Assembly (NCBI RefSeq): GCF_900115975.1
Contig: NZ_FOYM01000009.1
Span: 60,417-124,416 of the forward strand
Length of the DNA: 64,000 nucleotides
Direction of reading: 5' to 3'
Source of the DNA: Desulfoscipio geothermicus DSM 3669
GTDB taxonomy: Bacteria > Bacillota > Desulfotomaculia > Desulfotomaculales > Desulfallaceae
In this document: positions 1 through 11,086 of the stretch, in pieces
How positions within the stretch are numbered: position 1 is the stretch's first letter
Layout of the letters: each line of letters opens with the position of its first letter
Notes under the pieces: model-generated
Told to the model about the DNA's origin: nothing
Databases searched by the model: none
The model's input: only the letters and a program-made list of their open reading frames with translations
Program-made: the position numbers and the translations under genes

Positions 1-579
1 CATGACCTCGCCGACGGGGCCGTCGATCTGCAGCCCGTTATGGTCCAGGATGGCGGTCAGATTATCCAGCTTGTAATGGGCTGCGGCCATAGCGGCCTCC
101 CAAATTTGCCCCTCCTGGATTTCCCCGTCGCCCAGCAGCGCAAACACCCGGTAGTCCCGCCCGTCCAGCTTGCCGGCCAGGGCCATGCCGCCGGCCGCCG
201 AAAGCCCCTGCCCCAGCGACCCGGTGGACATCTCCACCCCGGGCACCTTGCGCATGTCCGGATGCCCCTGGAGCGGGCTGCCCAGCTTGCGCAGCGTCTG
301 CAGTTGTTCCACCGGGAAGTAGCCCCGCTCGGCCAGGGCGGCGTACAGCACCGGCGCGGCGTGCCCCTTGGAAAGCACAAAGCGGTCCCGCTCCGGCCAG
401 TCCGGCCTTTGCGGGTCGATACGCATTACGTCAAAATACAGGGCCGTCACGATATCCGCCGCCGACAACGACCCGCCCGGATGCCCGGAACCGGCCGCTC
501 CCACCATGGAAACAATATGCCGCCTGATCTGTCGAGCCTTGTCTTGCAGGCTTTTTATTTTTTCGGCTGTTCCAGTCAT
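1..579 (-). CDS. Transketolase, N-terminal subunit (partial)
   Basis: N-terminal half of a split transketolase, which binds thiamine diphosphate and moves two-carbon units in the non-oxidative pentose phosphate pathway. The 193 visible codons read MTGTAEKIK at the start, then [21 protein letters not shown], the ThDP/metal motif GDGEIQEGQ and NGLQIDGP, all typical of this subunit. The ATG at 577-579 follows AGGAGG at good spacing. The frame runs off the left edge, so roughly 80 C-terminal residues and the expected C-terminal subunit gene lie outside the window. The family is certain; the cut end is a window artefact, not a truncation. Confidence 0.93.
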   Translation of the reverse strand, partial: MTGTAEKIKSLQDKARQIRRHIVSMVGAAGSGHPGGSLSAADIVTALYFDVMRIDPQRPDWPERDRFVLSKGHAAPVLYAALAERGYFPVEQLQTLRKLGSPLQGHPDMRKVPGVEMSTGSLGQGLSAAGGMALAGKLDGRDYRVFALLGDGEIQEGQIWEAAMAAAHYKLDNLTAILDHNGLQIDGPVGEVM

Positions 580-760
580 TTCGCAAAACCTCCTGTAAAA
601 TTCTTCATCGGCCTGTTCTCACTGTAAAATCTTTTTTTACACTTTCATAACCATAACGCTGCACCGGAACTGCATAAAAAAACAAAGCACGACCTCCGTT
701 CTTGACAGTGCCTTGCCGGGGCGGCACGGTACCGCCGGGCACAGTTCTCGGAGAACGCCA

Positions 761-794
761 ACTTTCAACACCATATCTTTCAACACCCGGCACC
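761..794 (-). repeat. Family C repeat after the yitT-type gene
   Basis: On the minus strand the full GGTGCCGGGTGTTGAAA unit (778-794) starts 4 nt after the TGA stop of the next gene upstream, and a shorter GGTGTTGAAAGT copy follows at 761-772. Just beyond are two more palindromic bits (GTTCTCGGAGAAC and a GGCACGGTACCG arm). The same unit recurs at 26976, 28249, 29786 and 43941, each time at a gene end. Confidence 0.8.
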
Positions 795-798
795 GTTA

Positions 799-1656
799 TC
801 AGATGCCCTTGCCCTTGCCGTATTCCTTGAACCCCTCCCCGAGTACCTCCCGCACATCGGCCAGGACAATAAATGCCCGGGGGTCTATGTCATACACCAT
901 CTCCTTGAGCCGGCTTACTTCCGAACGGTTCACCACGGTCAAAATCACTTCCCGGTCGGCGCCGGTATACAAACCCCTTCCTTTAAGCGCGGTGGCACCC
1001 CGGCCAAGTTCTTTGAGCACCTTCTCGGCGATGGCCTCGGTACGGTTGGAAATAATAAAAAAGGCCTTGGCGTAACTGATACCTTCCTGTACCATATCAA
1101 TCACCCAGGCAGTGACGAATATGGTGATCAAAGCGTACAGGGCCAGTTCCCAGGACTGGAAAACAAATCCCGCCGCCAGCACCACCGAAGCGTCCACCAG
1201 GAACAGCAACTGGCCGATATTCACGCCCGTGTAGGTACGCAAAACGGCCGCGGCCAGGTCGGTCCCCCCGGTGGTGCCGCGAAAGCGGAAAACCAGCCCC
1301 AACCCCAGCCCCACCAGCACGCCCCCGAACAGGCTGGCCAGCAGCGGGTCGCCGGTAGGCACCGGCACAAAAGGTTCGAAAAAATCCACTGCCGCGGAAA
1401 GGCTGATGGTGCCGTAAAGGGAGCGAAACCCGAAGGTCAGCCCCAGCCGGTAAATGCCCATGGCAAACAGCGGCACATTCAGCACCAGCATGGTCAGGCC
1501 CACCGGAGACCCGATCACGTAATGCAATATGGTGGCGATACCGCTGACGCCCCCGGCGGCTATCTTGTTGGGAATAAGAAACAGGTCCAGGCCCAGGGCG
1601 GTAAGCACCACTCCGGCGGTCACCCAGAAAAATTCCGTCAGTTGCTTCCAGGACAT
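799..1656 (-). CDS. YitT/DUF161-family membrane protein
   Basis: Predicted 285-residue integral membrane protein of the YitT family. About five hydrophobic segments span roughly the first 190 residues (for example GVVLTALGLDLFLIPNKIAA and VSGIATILHYVIGSP), followed by a cytoplasmic DUF2179-type C-terminal domain containing ALKGRGLYTG and VVNRSEVSRLKEMV. The function of the family is not established; roles in transport have been suggested for some members. The start is placed at the second codon of an ATGATG pair because GGGGAG lies 5 nt upstream; an in-frame ATG 24 nt earlier has no ribosome site. It stands alone between the transketolase and prfB. Confidence 0.85.
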   Translation of the reverse strand: MSWKQLTEFFWVTAGVVLTALGLDLFLIPNKIAAGGVSGIATILHYVIGSPVGLTMLVLNVPLFAMGIYRLGLTFGFRSLYGTISLSAAVDFFEPFVPVPTGDPLLASLFGGVLVGLGLGLVFRFRGTTGGTDLAAAVLRTYTGVNIGQLLFLVDASVVLAAGFVFQSWELALYALITIFVTAWVIDMVQEGISYAKAFFIISNRTEAIAEKVLKELGRGATALKGRGLYTGADREVILTVVNRSEVSRLKEMVYDIDPRAFIVLADVREVLGEGFKEYGKGKGI

Positions 1657-1860
1657 CATATCTCCCCGCAGTCGCCGCAATATTGCTAATAGCTTTTCCA
1701 GGCTTTTATATCATATTCCGATCGGTGCGGTTTCGCCTTCAAGCTGATATGTTTTACTGTTTTTATCGGCTTGACAAACCCTTATATTCTTGCTTGTATT
1801 GGCAATTCCTTCTTATTTGTCGAAAAAAGTGTCCTTGGTTTGTCACCGGGATAAAACGTT

Positions 1861-1899
1861 AAAAACCGCGCTGACCGGCAACGGCACGCGGTTTTTTTT
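1861..1899. terminator. Bidirectional rho-independent terminator after prfB
   Basis: Stem AACCGCG / CGCGGTT around a 16-nt loop, flanked by an A-run on the left and a long T-run on the right, so it can end transcripts from either strand. It lies about 20 nt downstream of the prfB stop. Confidence 0.8.
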
Positions 1900-1918
1900 A
1901 TTCCTGAATTTTAGAGAT

Positions 1919-3026
1919 CTACATACCCCTCCTGGCCTGCTCCTGCAGGTAGGCCGTGATGAATTCGTCAATATCACCGTCCATCACGGCGTCAACGTTG
2001 CCCACCTCCACTCCGGTGCGATGGTCTTTCACCAGCGAGTAAGGGTGGAACACGTAAGAACGAATCTGGCTCCCCCAGGCGATTTCCTTGTTTTCCCCCC
2101 GCATTTCCGCCATTTCGGCCTCTTTTTTCTGCATTTCCAGGTCAATCAACTTGGCTTTGAGCAGTTTCATGGCAGTGTTGCGGTTGGAAAGCTGGGACCG
2201 CTCGTTCTGGCACTGCACCACGATGCCGGTGGGCAGGTGGGTGATGCGCACCGCCGAGTCCGTCTTGTTAACGTGTTGTCCCCCGGCGCCCCCGGAGCGA
2301 TAGGTATCTATTTTAAGGTCCTCGGGGTTGATTTGCACCTCGATGTCGTCCTGCACCTCGGGCAGCACGTCCACCGAAGCAAAGGAAGTATGGCGGCGCC
2401 CTGCAGCGTCGAAGGGGGAGATGCGCACCAGGCGGTGTACCCCTTTCTCGGATTTAAGATAACCATAGGCGTTTCGGCCCGCCACCGAAAAAGTAACGCT
2501 TTTCACGCCGGCCTCATCACCTGGCAGCATATCCAGGATATTTACCTTGAAACGACGGTCTTCCGCCCAACGGGTGTACATGCGCAGCAGCATTTCCACC
2601 CAGTCCTGGGCCTCGGTGCCTCCCGCGCCGGCGTGCATGGAAACTATGGCGTTGCTGCCGTCATACGGCCCGCCGAGCATGACCTGCAGTTCCATGTCGG
2701 CCACCCGCCTGCGCAGGTCGGCCAGGGCGTCCCGGGCTTCTTGCGCCAGCGCGTCGTCCGCTTCCTCTTCACCCAGGTCAATGAGTACTTCCAGGTCCTC
2801 CAAAGCCCCGTTGAGGTCGCCGAAGGCCCCGATGCGTTCTTTCAAATTGGTAAGGGTTTGCGTCACTTCCTGGGCGCGGGACTGGTCGTTCCAAAATCCC
2901 TCCCGGGTCATTTCCTGTTCCAGTTCGGCTATTTTCTGCTCTTTGCCGGCGATGTCAAAGAGAAACCCTCAAATCCGCAATTTTTTTCTGCAGAGGCTCC
3001 AACTCCCTGCGCAATTCGCTGAACAA
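1919..3026 (-). CDS. prfB: Peptide chain release factor 2, programmed +1 frameshift
   Basis: RF2 reads UGA and UAA stop codons and triggers peptide release on the ribosome. It is encoded in two frames. A first frame of 23 codons begins with TTG at 3026 (GGAGGAG just upstream) and ends at UGA 2957-2955 in the slippery context CTT-TGA-C with an AGGG pairing site upstream. A +1 shift continues into 345 further residues, giving about 368 in total, the usual family length. The SPF anticodon-like motif (ISPFD, about residue 203) and the catalytic GGQ ([10 protein letters not shown], about 248) are intact. It follows secA, the common Firmicute order. The internal UGA is autoregulation, not a mutation. 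Confidence 0.96.
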
Positions 3027-3093
3027 AAAAACTCCTCCTTTAATCTTGCCGCCCACCTTTGGTACCGGGGCTACCAGGGCCAAGCCTTTAAGC

Positions 3094-5718
<2,625 letters not shown>

Positions 5719-5837
5719 GGTTAATCAACCTTTCTAATAATAAAAGCAAGGGAACCCTGGCGGTTCCCGATTGTTCATGCGCTATAACACTACTATTCTA
5801 GCACTTTAGCCAAAACCCTGCAACTGTTCGAGTTTTT

Positions 5838-5873
5838 GAAAAAGGGGACAGGCTACTTTTCCTGGAAAATAAA
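5838..5873 (+). repeat. Family A repeat, single copy
   Basis: AAAAAGGGGACAGGCTACTTTTC followed by the CTGGAAAATAAAG tail. It is one of the long-type copies, located between secA and hpf about 120 nt upstream of the secA start. Confidence 0.85.
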
Positions 5874-5975
5874 GGGTGGCGGGCTGTTTGCTTAAAAAGA
5901 GAAAACATAGTGGCAGGCAGCTTTTTCAAAATACAAAGAAGAGCCGGTCCAAGACTGGCACTTTTTTTAAAAAGC

Positions 5976-6034
5976 AAAAAAAGGGGGGACAGGCAATTTT
6001 TTCAAAATGCGAAAAAGCCTGTCCCCTTTTTTTT
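5976..6034. terminator. Family A inverted pair acting as hpf terminator
   Basis: Arms GGGGACAGGC and GCCTGTCCCC are separated by about 26 nt. An A-run lies on one side and eight T on the other, so the hairpin plus T-run works on both strands. The right arm abuts the TAG stop codon of hpf at 6035-6037 with no spacer. Confidence 0.8.
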
Positions 6035-6559
6035 CTAAAATTCCGGTTCAATCAGGCCGTAATTGCCGTCCTTGCGCTTGTAAACCACGTTAACCTGCTC
6101 GGTCTCGGCATTGGAGAAAACAAAAAAACTGTGCCCCAGCAGATTCATCTGCATTACCGCTTCGTCCACGGGCATGGGCTTGATGGCAAACCGCTTGGTC
6201 TTTACCACCTTCGGCCCATCGCCCTCATTTTGCGCCCGTACATCAACAGCGCCCTTTTGTCCATTGGGGGAGCGACGGCGGGCCAGCTTACCCTTGTATT
6301 TTTCAATTTGCTTTTCCAGCTTGTCTGTAATCAAATCGATTGAGGAATACATATCAGCGGTGGCTTCCTCGCCGCGCAGAATAATGCCGTTGTAAGGAAC
6401 TGTAACCTCCACCTTGTGCGAATCGCCTTCCACCGTCATAATTACCGTAGCTTCATTTACGTCATCCAGAAACTTGCTTAATTTACCCACCCGTTTTTCC
6501 ACGTACTCTTTTAGCGCGTTTGTTACTTCAACATTTCTTCCCCTTACCAGAACATTCAT
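6035..6559 (-). CDS. hpf: Long-form ribosome hibernation promoting factor
   Basis: 174-residue HPF/YfiA protein. The N-terminal S30AE domain (about residues 1-100, starting MNVLVRGRNVEVT) binds the 30S subunit, and the C-terminal domain (about 120-174, ending YGLIEPEF) dimerises 70S ribosomes into 100S particles, as in other long forms. The ATG at 6559 sits 9 nt after AAAGGAG; an in-frame TTG three codons earlier touches the ribosome site and is rejected. The upstream region carries a good sigma-H-like promoter, and the stop codon is followed at once by a family A hairpin terminator, so it looks monocistronic. Confidence 0.95.
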   Translation of the reverse strand: MNVLVRGRNVEVTNALKEYVEKRVGKLSKFLDDVNEATVIMTVEGDSHKVEVTVPYNGIILRGEEATADMYSSIDLITDKLEKQIEKYKGKLARRRSPNGQKGAVDVRAQNEGDGPKVVKTKRFAIKPMPVDEAVMQMNLLGHSFFVFSNAETEQVNVVYKRKDGNYGLIEPEF

Positions 6560-6593
6560 AACTCCCAACTCCTTTCGAGCGAGTAGTAGTTAT

Positions 6594-6622
6594 ATTATTC
6601 CCTAAAAACTAAATAAATCCTG
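6594..6622 (-). promoter_or_regulatory. Putative sigma-H promoter of hpf
   Basis: On the minus strand GCAGGATTT is followed after 11 nt by AGGGAATAA. This fits the sigma-H pattern RnAGGAwWW-N11/12-RnnGAATww. In Bacillus subtilis the homologous gene is also under sigma-H and sigma-B control. The site lies about 40 nt upstream of the start codon. Confidence 0.5.
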
Positions 6623-6679
6623 CCAAATTTCTTAACATTATTTTAACAAATAATAAAGGAAAAAGAGACTGGCTCAGGT

Positions 6680-6751
6680 AAAAAAGGGGACAGGCACTTT
6701 TTTAAAAAAGCGAAAAAAGAGCCAGTCCCTTTTTTACCAGTCCCCTTTTTC
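6680..6751. repeat. Family A hairpin with an extra arm
   Basis: GGGGACAGGCAC and a partner GAGCCAGTCCC surround a short A/T-rich loop, and a further arm CCAGTCCCC lies at 6737-6745. The pair keeps an unpaired position in the stem (CAGGCAC against GAGCCAG), a feature repeated at 45971 and 47587. It sits between the hpf promoter and the cold-shock terminator. Confidence 0.8.
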
Positions 6752-6774
6752 CTTTTTGCGTATACTTAACAATA

Positions 6775-6801
6775 ATAAAACCCCGGCCTTTTGGCCAGGG
6801 C
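6775..6801 (-). terminator. Rho-independent terminator of the cold-shock gene
   Basis: On the minus strand, stem CCCTGGCC / GGCCGGGG with an AAAA loop, followed by TTTTATTATT, about 10 nt after the stop codon. Confidence 0.8.
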
Positions 6802-6811
6802 CTAGTTTTTT

Positions 6812-7009
6812 TTATAATTTGACAACGTTTGCTGCCTGTGGGCCACGGGCGCCTTCCACTATATCAAATTCCACTTCCTGGCCTTCCAACAAAGTTTTAA
6901 AGCCTTCCTCTTGAATAGCGGAAAAGTGGACAAATACGTCGTCTCCATCCTCCCTTTCAATAAAGCCATAACCCTTGTCCTTGTTAAACCACTTGACCTT
7001 ACCTAACAC
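6812..7009 (-). CDS. Cold-shock protein (CspA family)
   Basis: 65-residue single OB-fold nucleic-acid-binding protein that melts RNA secondary structure. RNP1 is KGYGFI and RNP2 is VFVHF, both with the aromatic residues needed for binding. The start is a GTG ([13 protein letters not shown]) 9 nt after AGGAGG; the longer open frame upstream reads through this ribosome site and is not used. It is monocistronic, with its own terminator and an upstream gap of over 300 nt. Confidence 0.95.
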   Translation of the reverse strand: MLGKVKWFNKDKGYGFIEREDGDDVFVHFSAIQEEGFKTLLEGQEVEFDIVEGARGPQAANVVKL

Positions 7010-7340
7010 TAAAACATTCCTCCTAAAAAATAATCCCGTGGTCTCGCAACACACGTGCAATAATACTATCATACTGCCCCGGCACTGTCAAGTCCTGCCA
7101 TTCGATCGTTTAACCGCACATTACAACGGAGCATGCGATTTGCCATCCCTTGAGGATTCTTTCACCGCCGCCCCGACCGTGTCGAATAATTTCCTGTTAA
7201 ACCCTGCTTTTAATCCCCAAACCTGTGGATAATGTGTATAACTCTGTTAATAACCTTAATTGTAAGGGGTTTGGGTTGTGGGTATTTTAAAATTTAAGTT
7301 GATTCTTGTCGCTAAAACAGAAAAACGCCTGAAATTTCTG
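7010..7340. other. Gene-free stretch between cold-shock gene and comFC
   Basis: About 330 nt without a gene. It holds the cold-shock leader and presumably its promoter, one perfect DnaA-box 9-mer (TTATCCACA, minus strand, 7224-7232) and a weak hairpin CCTTAATTGTAAGG at 7254-7267. Nothing else is recognised. Confidence 0.6.
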
Positions 7341-8093
7341 TCACCATTTTTCGGTTTTACGGGCACCGGCCAAAGTTAACACCATCACCCCGGCCGCCCC
7401 GGACTGTCGCAATATCTGGGATATTATGGAAACAGTACTGCCCGTGGTGAAAACGTCGTCAATTATAGCAATTATTTTGCCCACTACAGCCCCGGGTTCG
7501 GCAACGGCAAACGCATGCAACAAATTCTGCAGCCTTTCCCGGCGGTGCAGGCCGGTCTGGGCAGGCGTTTCCCTTATCTTGACAACTGCCCCTTCCACTA
7601 CAGGCGCTTGCAACAATGCCCCCACCTCCCGGGCCAAAAGCAAAGCCTGGTTGAAACCCCGCTGCTGTTCCCGGCGGGGGGACAGCGGAACGGGCACCAG
7701 CGCCTGGGTACGCTCAAAAGCAGGCTCGCGCAGGGCGGCCTCAACCATCAGCAACCCCAGGGGGCGGGCCAGCCCCGTCCTGCCGTGGTATTTCAGGCGA
7801 TGCACCGCATCCCGCAGCGGCCCTTCATAAGGCGCCACCGACCGGGCCAGGTCAAAAGGCCGGGATCCGGCCAGGCAATCCTGACAAAGCATGGCACTTT
7901 GCGGGCGGTGTTGTTTTGGCCCCATAAAACTACCGCAAACCGGGCAAAACTTCTCTGCCGCGTATCCCGCCAGCAATTCCCGGCAGGCATGGCAAATGGA
8001 TTCGTCCGGGCTGTGCCCGGCGCACAGGGGACACTGCCGCCGGGGCGGATATACCAGTTCCAGGGCTGCCTGCAACAGATTCTTCCACCACAT
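7341..8093 (-). CDS. comFC: ComFC-like phosphoribosyltransferase-fold protein
   Basis: 250-residue ComF/GntX-family protein. The N-terminal part has four-cysteine zinc motifs (CPLCAGH, CHAC, CPVCGSF, CQDC). The C-terminal part is a phosphoribosyltransferase fold with the PRPP-loop motif IIDDVFTTGST near residue 215. In naturally competent bacteria ComFC helps internalise single-stranded DNA; in non-competent species its role is unclear. The ATG at 8093 follows AAGGTGGAACC; the track of open codons upstream overlaps repeats and has no ribosome site. No comFA helicase gene is adjacent, so the function in competence is uncertain. Confidence 0.88.
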   Translation of the reverse strand: MWWKNLLQAALELVYPPRRQCPLCAGHSPDESICHACRELLAGYAAEKFCPVCGSFMGPKQHRPQSAMLCQDCLAGSRPFDLARSVAPYEGPLRDAVHRLKYHGRTGLARPLGLLMVEAALREPAFERTQALVPVPLSPRREQQRGFNQALLLAREVGALLQAPVVEGAVVKIRETPAQTGLHRRERLQNLLHAFAVAEPGAVVGKIIAIIDDVFTTGSTVSIISQILRQSGAAGVMVLTLAGARKTEKW

Positions 8094-8213
8094 GGTTCCA
8101 CCTTCTTTACCTTGTCCGGCACAGGCACCTGCGTTGGCGCCACCCCCGGTGCCGGGCGTAGCACTGTTGATTTTAGTAATGTAACTATTCAGCAAGCCCG
8201 CTGTGGTATTGCT

Positions 8214-8235
8214 AAAGCACTCACTCCAGTGCTTT
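8214..8235. repeat. Small hairpin upstream of comFC
   Basis: Perfect inverted repeat AAAGCACT / AGTGCTTT with a 6-nt loop, in the 200-nt gap between the GGDEF gene and comFC. A degenerate family C unit (GGTGCCGGGCGTAG) lies at about 8145-8160. Confidence 0.5.
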
Positions 8236-8294
8236 GCGCGTGATGCGCACCACGCCTTGCTTCGGATTGGTAAATTGTTACACAGTTATTATAG

Positions 8295-8313
8295 TTAATT
8301 TAAGTCTGACCCC
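8295..8313 (-). repeat. Family D repeat forming the end of the GGDEF gene
   Basis: On the minus strand GGGGTCAGACTTAAATTAA encodes the final residues GSDLN and supplies the TAA stop. The related copies at 13041-13069 and 26881-26916 share GGGGTCAGACTT followed by an AT-rich tail. Confidence 0.75.
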
Positions 8314-9929
8314 GCTGCTTTGATTAACGCTTCCAAATCCGCCGCCTGCTCAGGATAGGTGGCGGTTCCCGTCCTTAGTCGCACCGGGATACGGCGGTCT
8401 TCCACTTCGAATAAATACTCCCGCACGGCCAGCCGCAACCTCTCCACCACATGCACGGCCTCGGAAGGCCCCGTTCGGGGCATCAGCACGGCAAACTTGC
8501 CGCCCCCGTAGCGCGCCGCCAGATCGCAACTGCGCACCTCTTCCCGGATCACCCGGCCCACCCGCGCCAACACGGCGTCCCCGGCCAAATGCCCGTACCG
8601 GTCGTTAATCTGCCCGAAGTGTTCAATATCCAGCACCGCCAGGGACAAATCGTCACCGTAATGCCCGGCCCTCTCCAGCTCTTCCGCGGCCCGCCGGTAA
8701 AAATAGGGGAAACCGTACAGCCCGGTCAACCCGTCGGTGACGGCACACTGCTCAAGTTTCCGGTACAAACGCGCGTTGGCTATGGCCACCGCCGCCTGGC
8801 CGCCGAAAATAGTCAGGGTTTGCAAATGCTTGTCCTCGAAAAAACCCGGGCGCTTGTCCCCCAGCACGATCAGACCCAGCGTTTCTGTTTTCGCCTTAAG
8901 GGGCACCACCACCATGGAACGATGCACCTGGGTCAGACCGATATCGCCGGAACTGCGCACATCCTCCCTGGTATCGTATACCAACAAAGTATCGCCGTTC
9001 TCCACCGCCAGGCCCAGGAAACCCTCTCCCTTACGCACCTCCGATCCCCTGATCAGTTCCGCGTAAGGACCGGAAACAGCCCCCGCCAGGTAGCATTCTT
9101 TGTCATCGGACCACAGGTAAATAATGCCGGTGTGAAAGTTAATCACCCGCCTGGTTTCACGCAGCACCAGATCCAAAATTTCCTGCAGGTTGAGGCTGCC
9201 GCCCAACCGCCGGGCCACTTCGTACAACACCCGCAATTCGCGGTTGGCCAGTTCCAGGTGCACGTAATATCGCAGCACGAACTGCACCCCCAGCACCGGC
9301 ATGAACAGCAGGGCCGTACCGTAAATACCTGTCTTGGCATGCAAAAGGCCCATTAATATACCGAATGGTACAGCCAATAAATAGGTCAGCACGTCCCAGC
9401 GCAGGGCGTCGCGCCAGGCAAACAAAGGATACCCGTTGCGCGCGGGCAGCGTGTAAAAATAAACCATAATTTGGTTAATAAAAAAGTAGGCTAATATGAA
9501 AAGCGCCAGGGGAAGGACGTTGACCCGGTCAAGGCCGCGATCCGCCGCGCCGCCGGCCGTCACATAAACGAAATTGGCCCCCAGCACGGCCAGTACGTAC
9601 TGGGCGGAATTAAACAAGGTTGTGCGCAAAGGATTGCCCCGGTTGGCCACCCCCTGGCCCAGGGCGGTGGCCAGACCGTTTATCCAGGCCGTGGCCACGG
9701 GGCCGTAAATCAGGAAAGAAGCCAGGATAACGGCAAATCCCCCGGACAGCTGACCCTGCGGCATAACCACGGCCAACCACTCGGCCAGCACACCGAGGGT
9801 GACCAAAATCAAAAACTCCCGCCCGAGATCCAGGTTCAGGAAGGGGAAAATATGGGCCAGCAACCAGAACCCCAGTCCGATAACCAGCCAGTTATATAAA
9901 ATATGGTGCAGCCTCCTTGTCTTGCGCAA
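8295..9929 (-). CDS. Membrane GAF-GGDEF protein with degenerate active site
   Basis: 544 residues. About six hydrophobic segments occupy residues 14-220, then a GAF sensor domain (about 245-395) and a C-terminal GGDEF domain (about 405-540). Intact members make cyclic di-GMP. Here the signature is YGGGKF (about residue 474) instead of GG[D/E]EF, so the catalytic metal-binding acid is gone and the domain is probably inactive or a receptor. The TTG start at 9929 has AGAGGTG 8 nt upstream; an AGGAGG lies inside the sixth codon region, so a shorter form is possible. The last five residues come from a family D repeat. An inverted repeat 20-50 nt upstream may be an operator. Confidence 0.85.
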   Translation of the reverse strand: MRKTRRLHHILYNWLVIGLGFWLLAHIFPFLNLDLGREFLILVTLGVLAEWLAVVMPQGQLSGGFAVILASFLIYGPVATAWINGLATALGQGVANRGNPLRTTLFNSAQYVLAVLGANFVYVTAGGAADRGLDRVNVLPLALFILAYFFINQIMVYFYTLPARNGYPLFAWRDALRWDVLTYLLAVPFGILMGLLHAKTGIYGTALLFMPVLGVQFVLRYYVHLELANRELRVLYEVARRLGGSLNLQEILDLVLRETRRVINFHTGIIYLWSDDKECYLAGAVSGPYAELIRGSEVRKGEGFLGLAVENGDTLLVYDTREDVRSSGDIGLTQVHRSMVVVPLKAKTETLGLIVLGDKRPGFFEDKHLQTLTIFGGQAAVAIANARLYRKLEQCAVTDGLTGLYGFPYFYRRAAEELERAGHYGDDLSLAVLDIEHFGQINDRYGHLAGDAVLARVGRVIREEVRSCDLAARYGGGKFAVLMPRTGPSEAVHVVERLRLAVREYLFEVEDRRIPVRLRTGTATYPEQAADLEALIKAAGSDLN

Positions 9930-9948
9930 ACCTGGTTCACCTCTGGCA

Positions 9949-9978
9949 CGAAATATACCTGCACCAAGATATATTTCG
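9949..9978. promoter_or_regulatory. Inverted repeat, possible operator of the GGDEF gene
   Basis: CGAAATATA and TATATTTCG are perfect complements around a 12-nt spacer, 20-49 nt upstream of the TTG start. Both position and symmetry suit a dimeric repressor or an mRNA leader stem. No T-run follows, so it is not a terminator. Confidence 0.4.
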
Positions 9979-10000
9979 ACAAAAGGGGAGATATCCCTCT

Positions 10001-10060
10001 GGTGCCGGGTGTTGAATTGTTGCCATTCGCCACCTTCACCTTGAATGCCGGTGTTGAATT
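10001..10060 (+). repeat. Family C direct pair
   Basis: GGTGCCGGGTGTTGAATTG at 10001-10019 and a degenerate TGCCGGTGTTGAATTG at 10045-10060, the second ending just downstream (minus strand) of the stop of the next gene at 10065. This is the only family C locus in plus orientation. Confidence 0.7.
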
Positions 10061-10064
10061 GATT

Positions 10065-10523
10065 TTAAAACACCCGCAGCAGGTCCGGGCCGGAAACCCC
10101 ACGCAGGTCCAGATACCGGTCAGTGGCCTGCCCATCCCCCGGAACGGTGCAGCCATCGTCCATCCGATAAAACCCCATGTTGAAACGCCGGGCCAGCCGC
10201 TCCAGGATCAAGGCGGTTTCATCCCCGGAACCGCCGTCCACCAGCACGACCCGTTGCGCCGGTTGGCGGCTCCGCAACGCCGCCAACCGGCGCACAAGCC
10301 CTTCTACATAATCCGCCTGGTCCTGCACCAACACCACCAGACGCTGCGGCAAGCCTTCCCCGGACCCGGCCCCACCGCAAGCGACCGCCACCGCTCCGGC
10401 CACCCGGCGTTCCGCCCGGACCAGCCGCCACGTCCGGCACAGCATCACCGCCAGCCACCCCAGAAACATTGCAGCCAGCGCATATACCACCACCATAAAC
10501 CACGCTCCCATTGCTTTTACCAC
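10065..10523 (-). CDS. Small membrane-anchored protein, GT2-like fragment
   Basis: 152 residues with one hydrophobic segment at about 8-28 (VVVYALAAMFLGWLAVML), then a basic stretch and a soluble part. VVLVDGGSGDETALIL resembles the first beta-alpha unit and nucleotide-binding acidic motif of family 2 glycosyltransferases (VDDGSTDET). The rest of such an enzyme is missing, so it is probably not catalytic. Reading starts at GTG 10523 or at the ATG four codons later; neither has a convincing ribosome site. Function is unknown and the glycosyltransferase likeness is an inference from one motif. Confidence 0.6.
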   Translation of the reverse strand: MVKAMGAWFMVVVYALAAMFLGWLAVMLCRTWRLVRAERRVAGAVAVACGGAGSGEGLPQRLVVLVQDQADYVEGLVRRLAALRSRQPAQRVVLVDGGSGDETALILERLARRFNMGFYRMDDGCTVPGDGQATDRYLDLRGVSGPDLLRVF

Positions 10524-10659
10524 ACAATATGCGCGGTAACGCCGAGCCGTTCAGGGGGTCAGGCCCTTCCTAACTGTAATAACAAGATCTCCGGTTATCC
10601 GTTCTTTCCGGTGGTATAACGTGTCATTAAATATTAAATGTATTGCTCGTCGTCCAAGA

Positions 10660-10668
10660 TGGTATAAT
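10660..10668 (+). promoter_or_regulatory. Extended -10 promoter element
   Basis: TGGTATAAT on the plus strand, an extended -10 match, about 80 nt upstream of the small plus-strand gene at 10747. No good -35 box is visible. Confidence 0.45.
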
Positions 10669-10746
10669 TAGGGAAATGAGGACTTATCCTAAATTACACC
10701 TGCTAAAAAATATTTACTTAATAATAATACGGAAAGGGCGAGCATC

Positions 10747-10974
10747 TTGCGCAAAGTCAGTTATGACAGCTGCATGGATAAATTACGCCAAAAATCCCTG
10801 GCTGTTTACACCCGGGCGACCAGTTTAAACTATACGCCTTCCCGTTCACGGAGGCCCCGCGACCCGGAAGAGGATTACATCCTCTTTTTACTGGACCGGC
10901 GACGCCGGCAGCATGCCTTGACCAGTGGCCGCATAGAAAAACTTGGCCCCCGGAGGTACCGCTGGAATGAATGA
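10747..10974 (+). CDS. Small basic hypothetical protein
   Basis: 75 residues, rich in arginine (SRSRRPRD, DRRRRQH). No family is recognised. TTG at 10747 is preceded by GGAAAGGG at 8 nt; an internal ATG at 10774 is the alternative. It lies alone on the plus strand facing metK, with an extended -10 element upstream and a family A hairpin that can serve as terminator 55 nt downstream. This arrangement supports a real gene, but no function can be offered. Confidence 0.5.
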   Translation: MRKVSYDSCMDKLRQKSLAVYTRATSLNYTPSRSRRPRDPEEDYILFLLDRRRRQHALTSGRIEKLGPRRYRWNE

Positions 10975-11025
10975 ACTTATGACACTTCATTATAGATGAT
11001 TTGGACCCCAAATATCTTAAAGAGT

Positions 11026-11086
11026 AAAAAGGGGACAGGCTGCTTTTCATGGCAATTATTACCACAAAAAGCAGCCTGTCCCCTTT

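Larger units (their letters stand above)
5719..6034. other. Gene-free stretch between secA and hpf
   Basis: About 316 nt without a credible gene. It holds the secA leader, one family A single copy (5838) and a family A inverted pair (5976-6034). A degenerate third arm (GAGCCGGTCCAAGACTGGC) lies at 5941-5960. No RNA gene is recognised. Confidence 0.7.

Noticed and set aside
1772..1801. TTGACA with a TTGTAT box 17 nt downstream, plus strand
   Set aside because: No plus-strand gene follows; downstream is the antisense of prfB, so a functional promoter is not supported.
2955..2957. In-frame UGA in prfB as a nonsense mutation or pseudogene
   Set aside because: CTTTGAC context with upstream AGGG is the standard programmed +1 frameshift of RF2, and both parts are intact.
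7224..7232. Perfect DnaA-box 9-mer, possible replication origin
   Set aside because: It is a single box with no cluster, no dnaA/dnaN neighbours and no AT-rich unwinding region.
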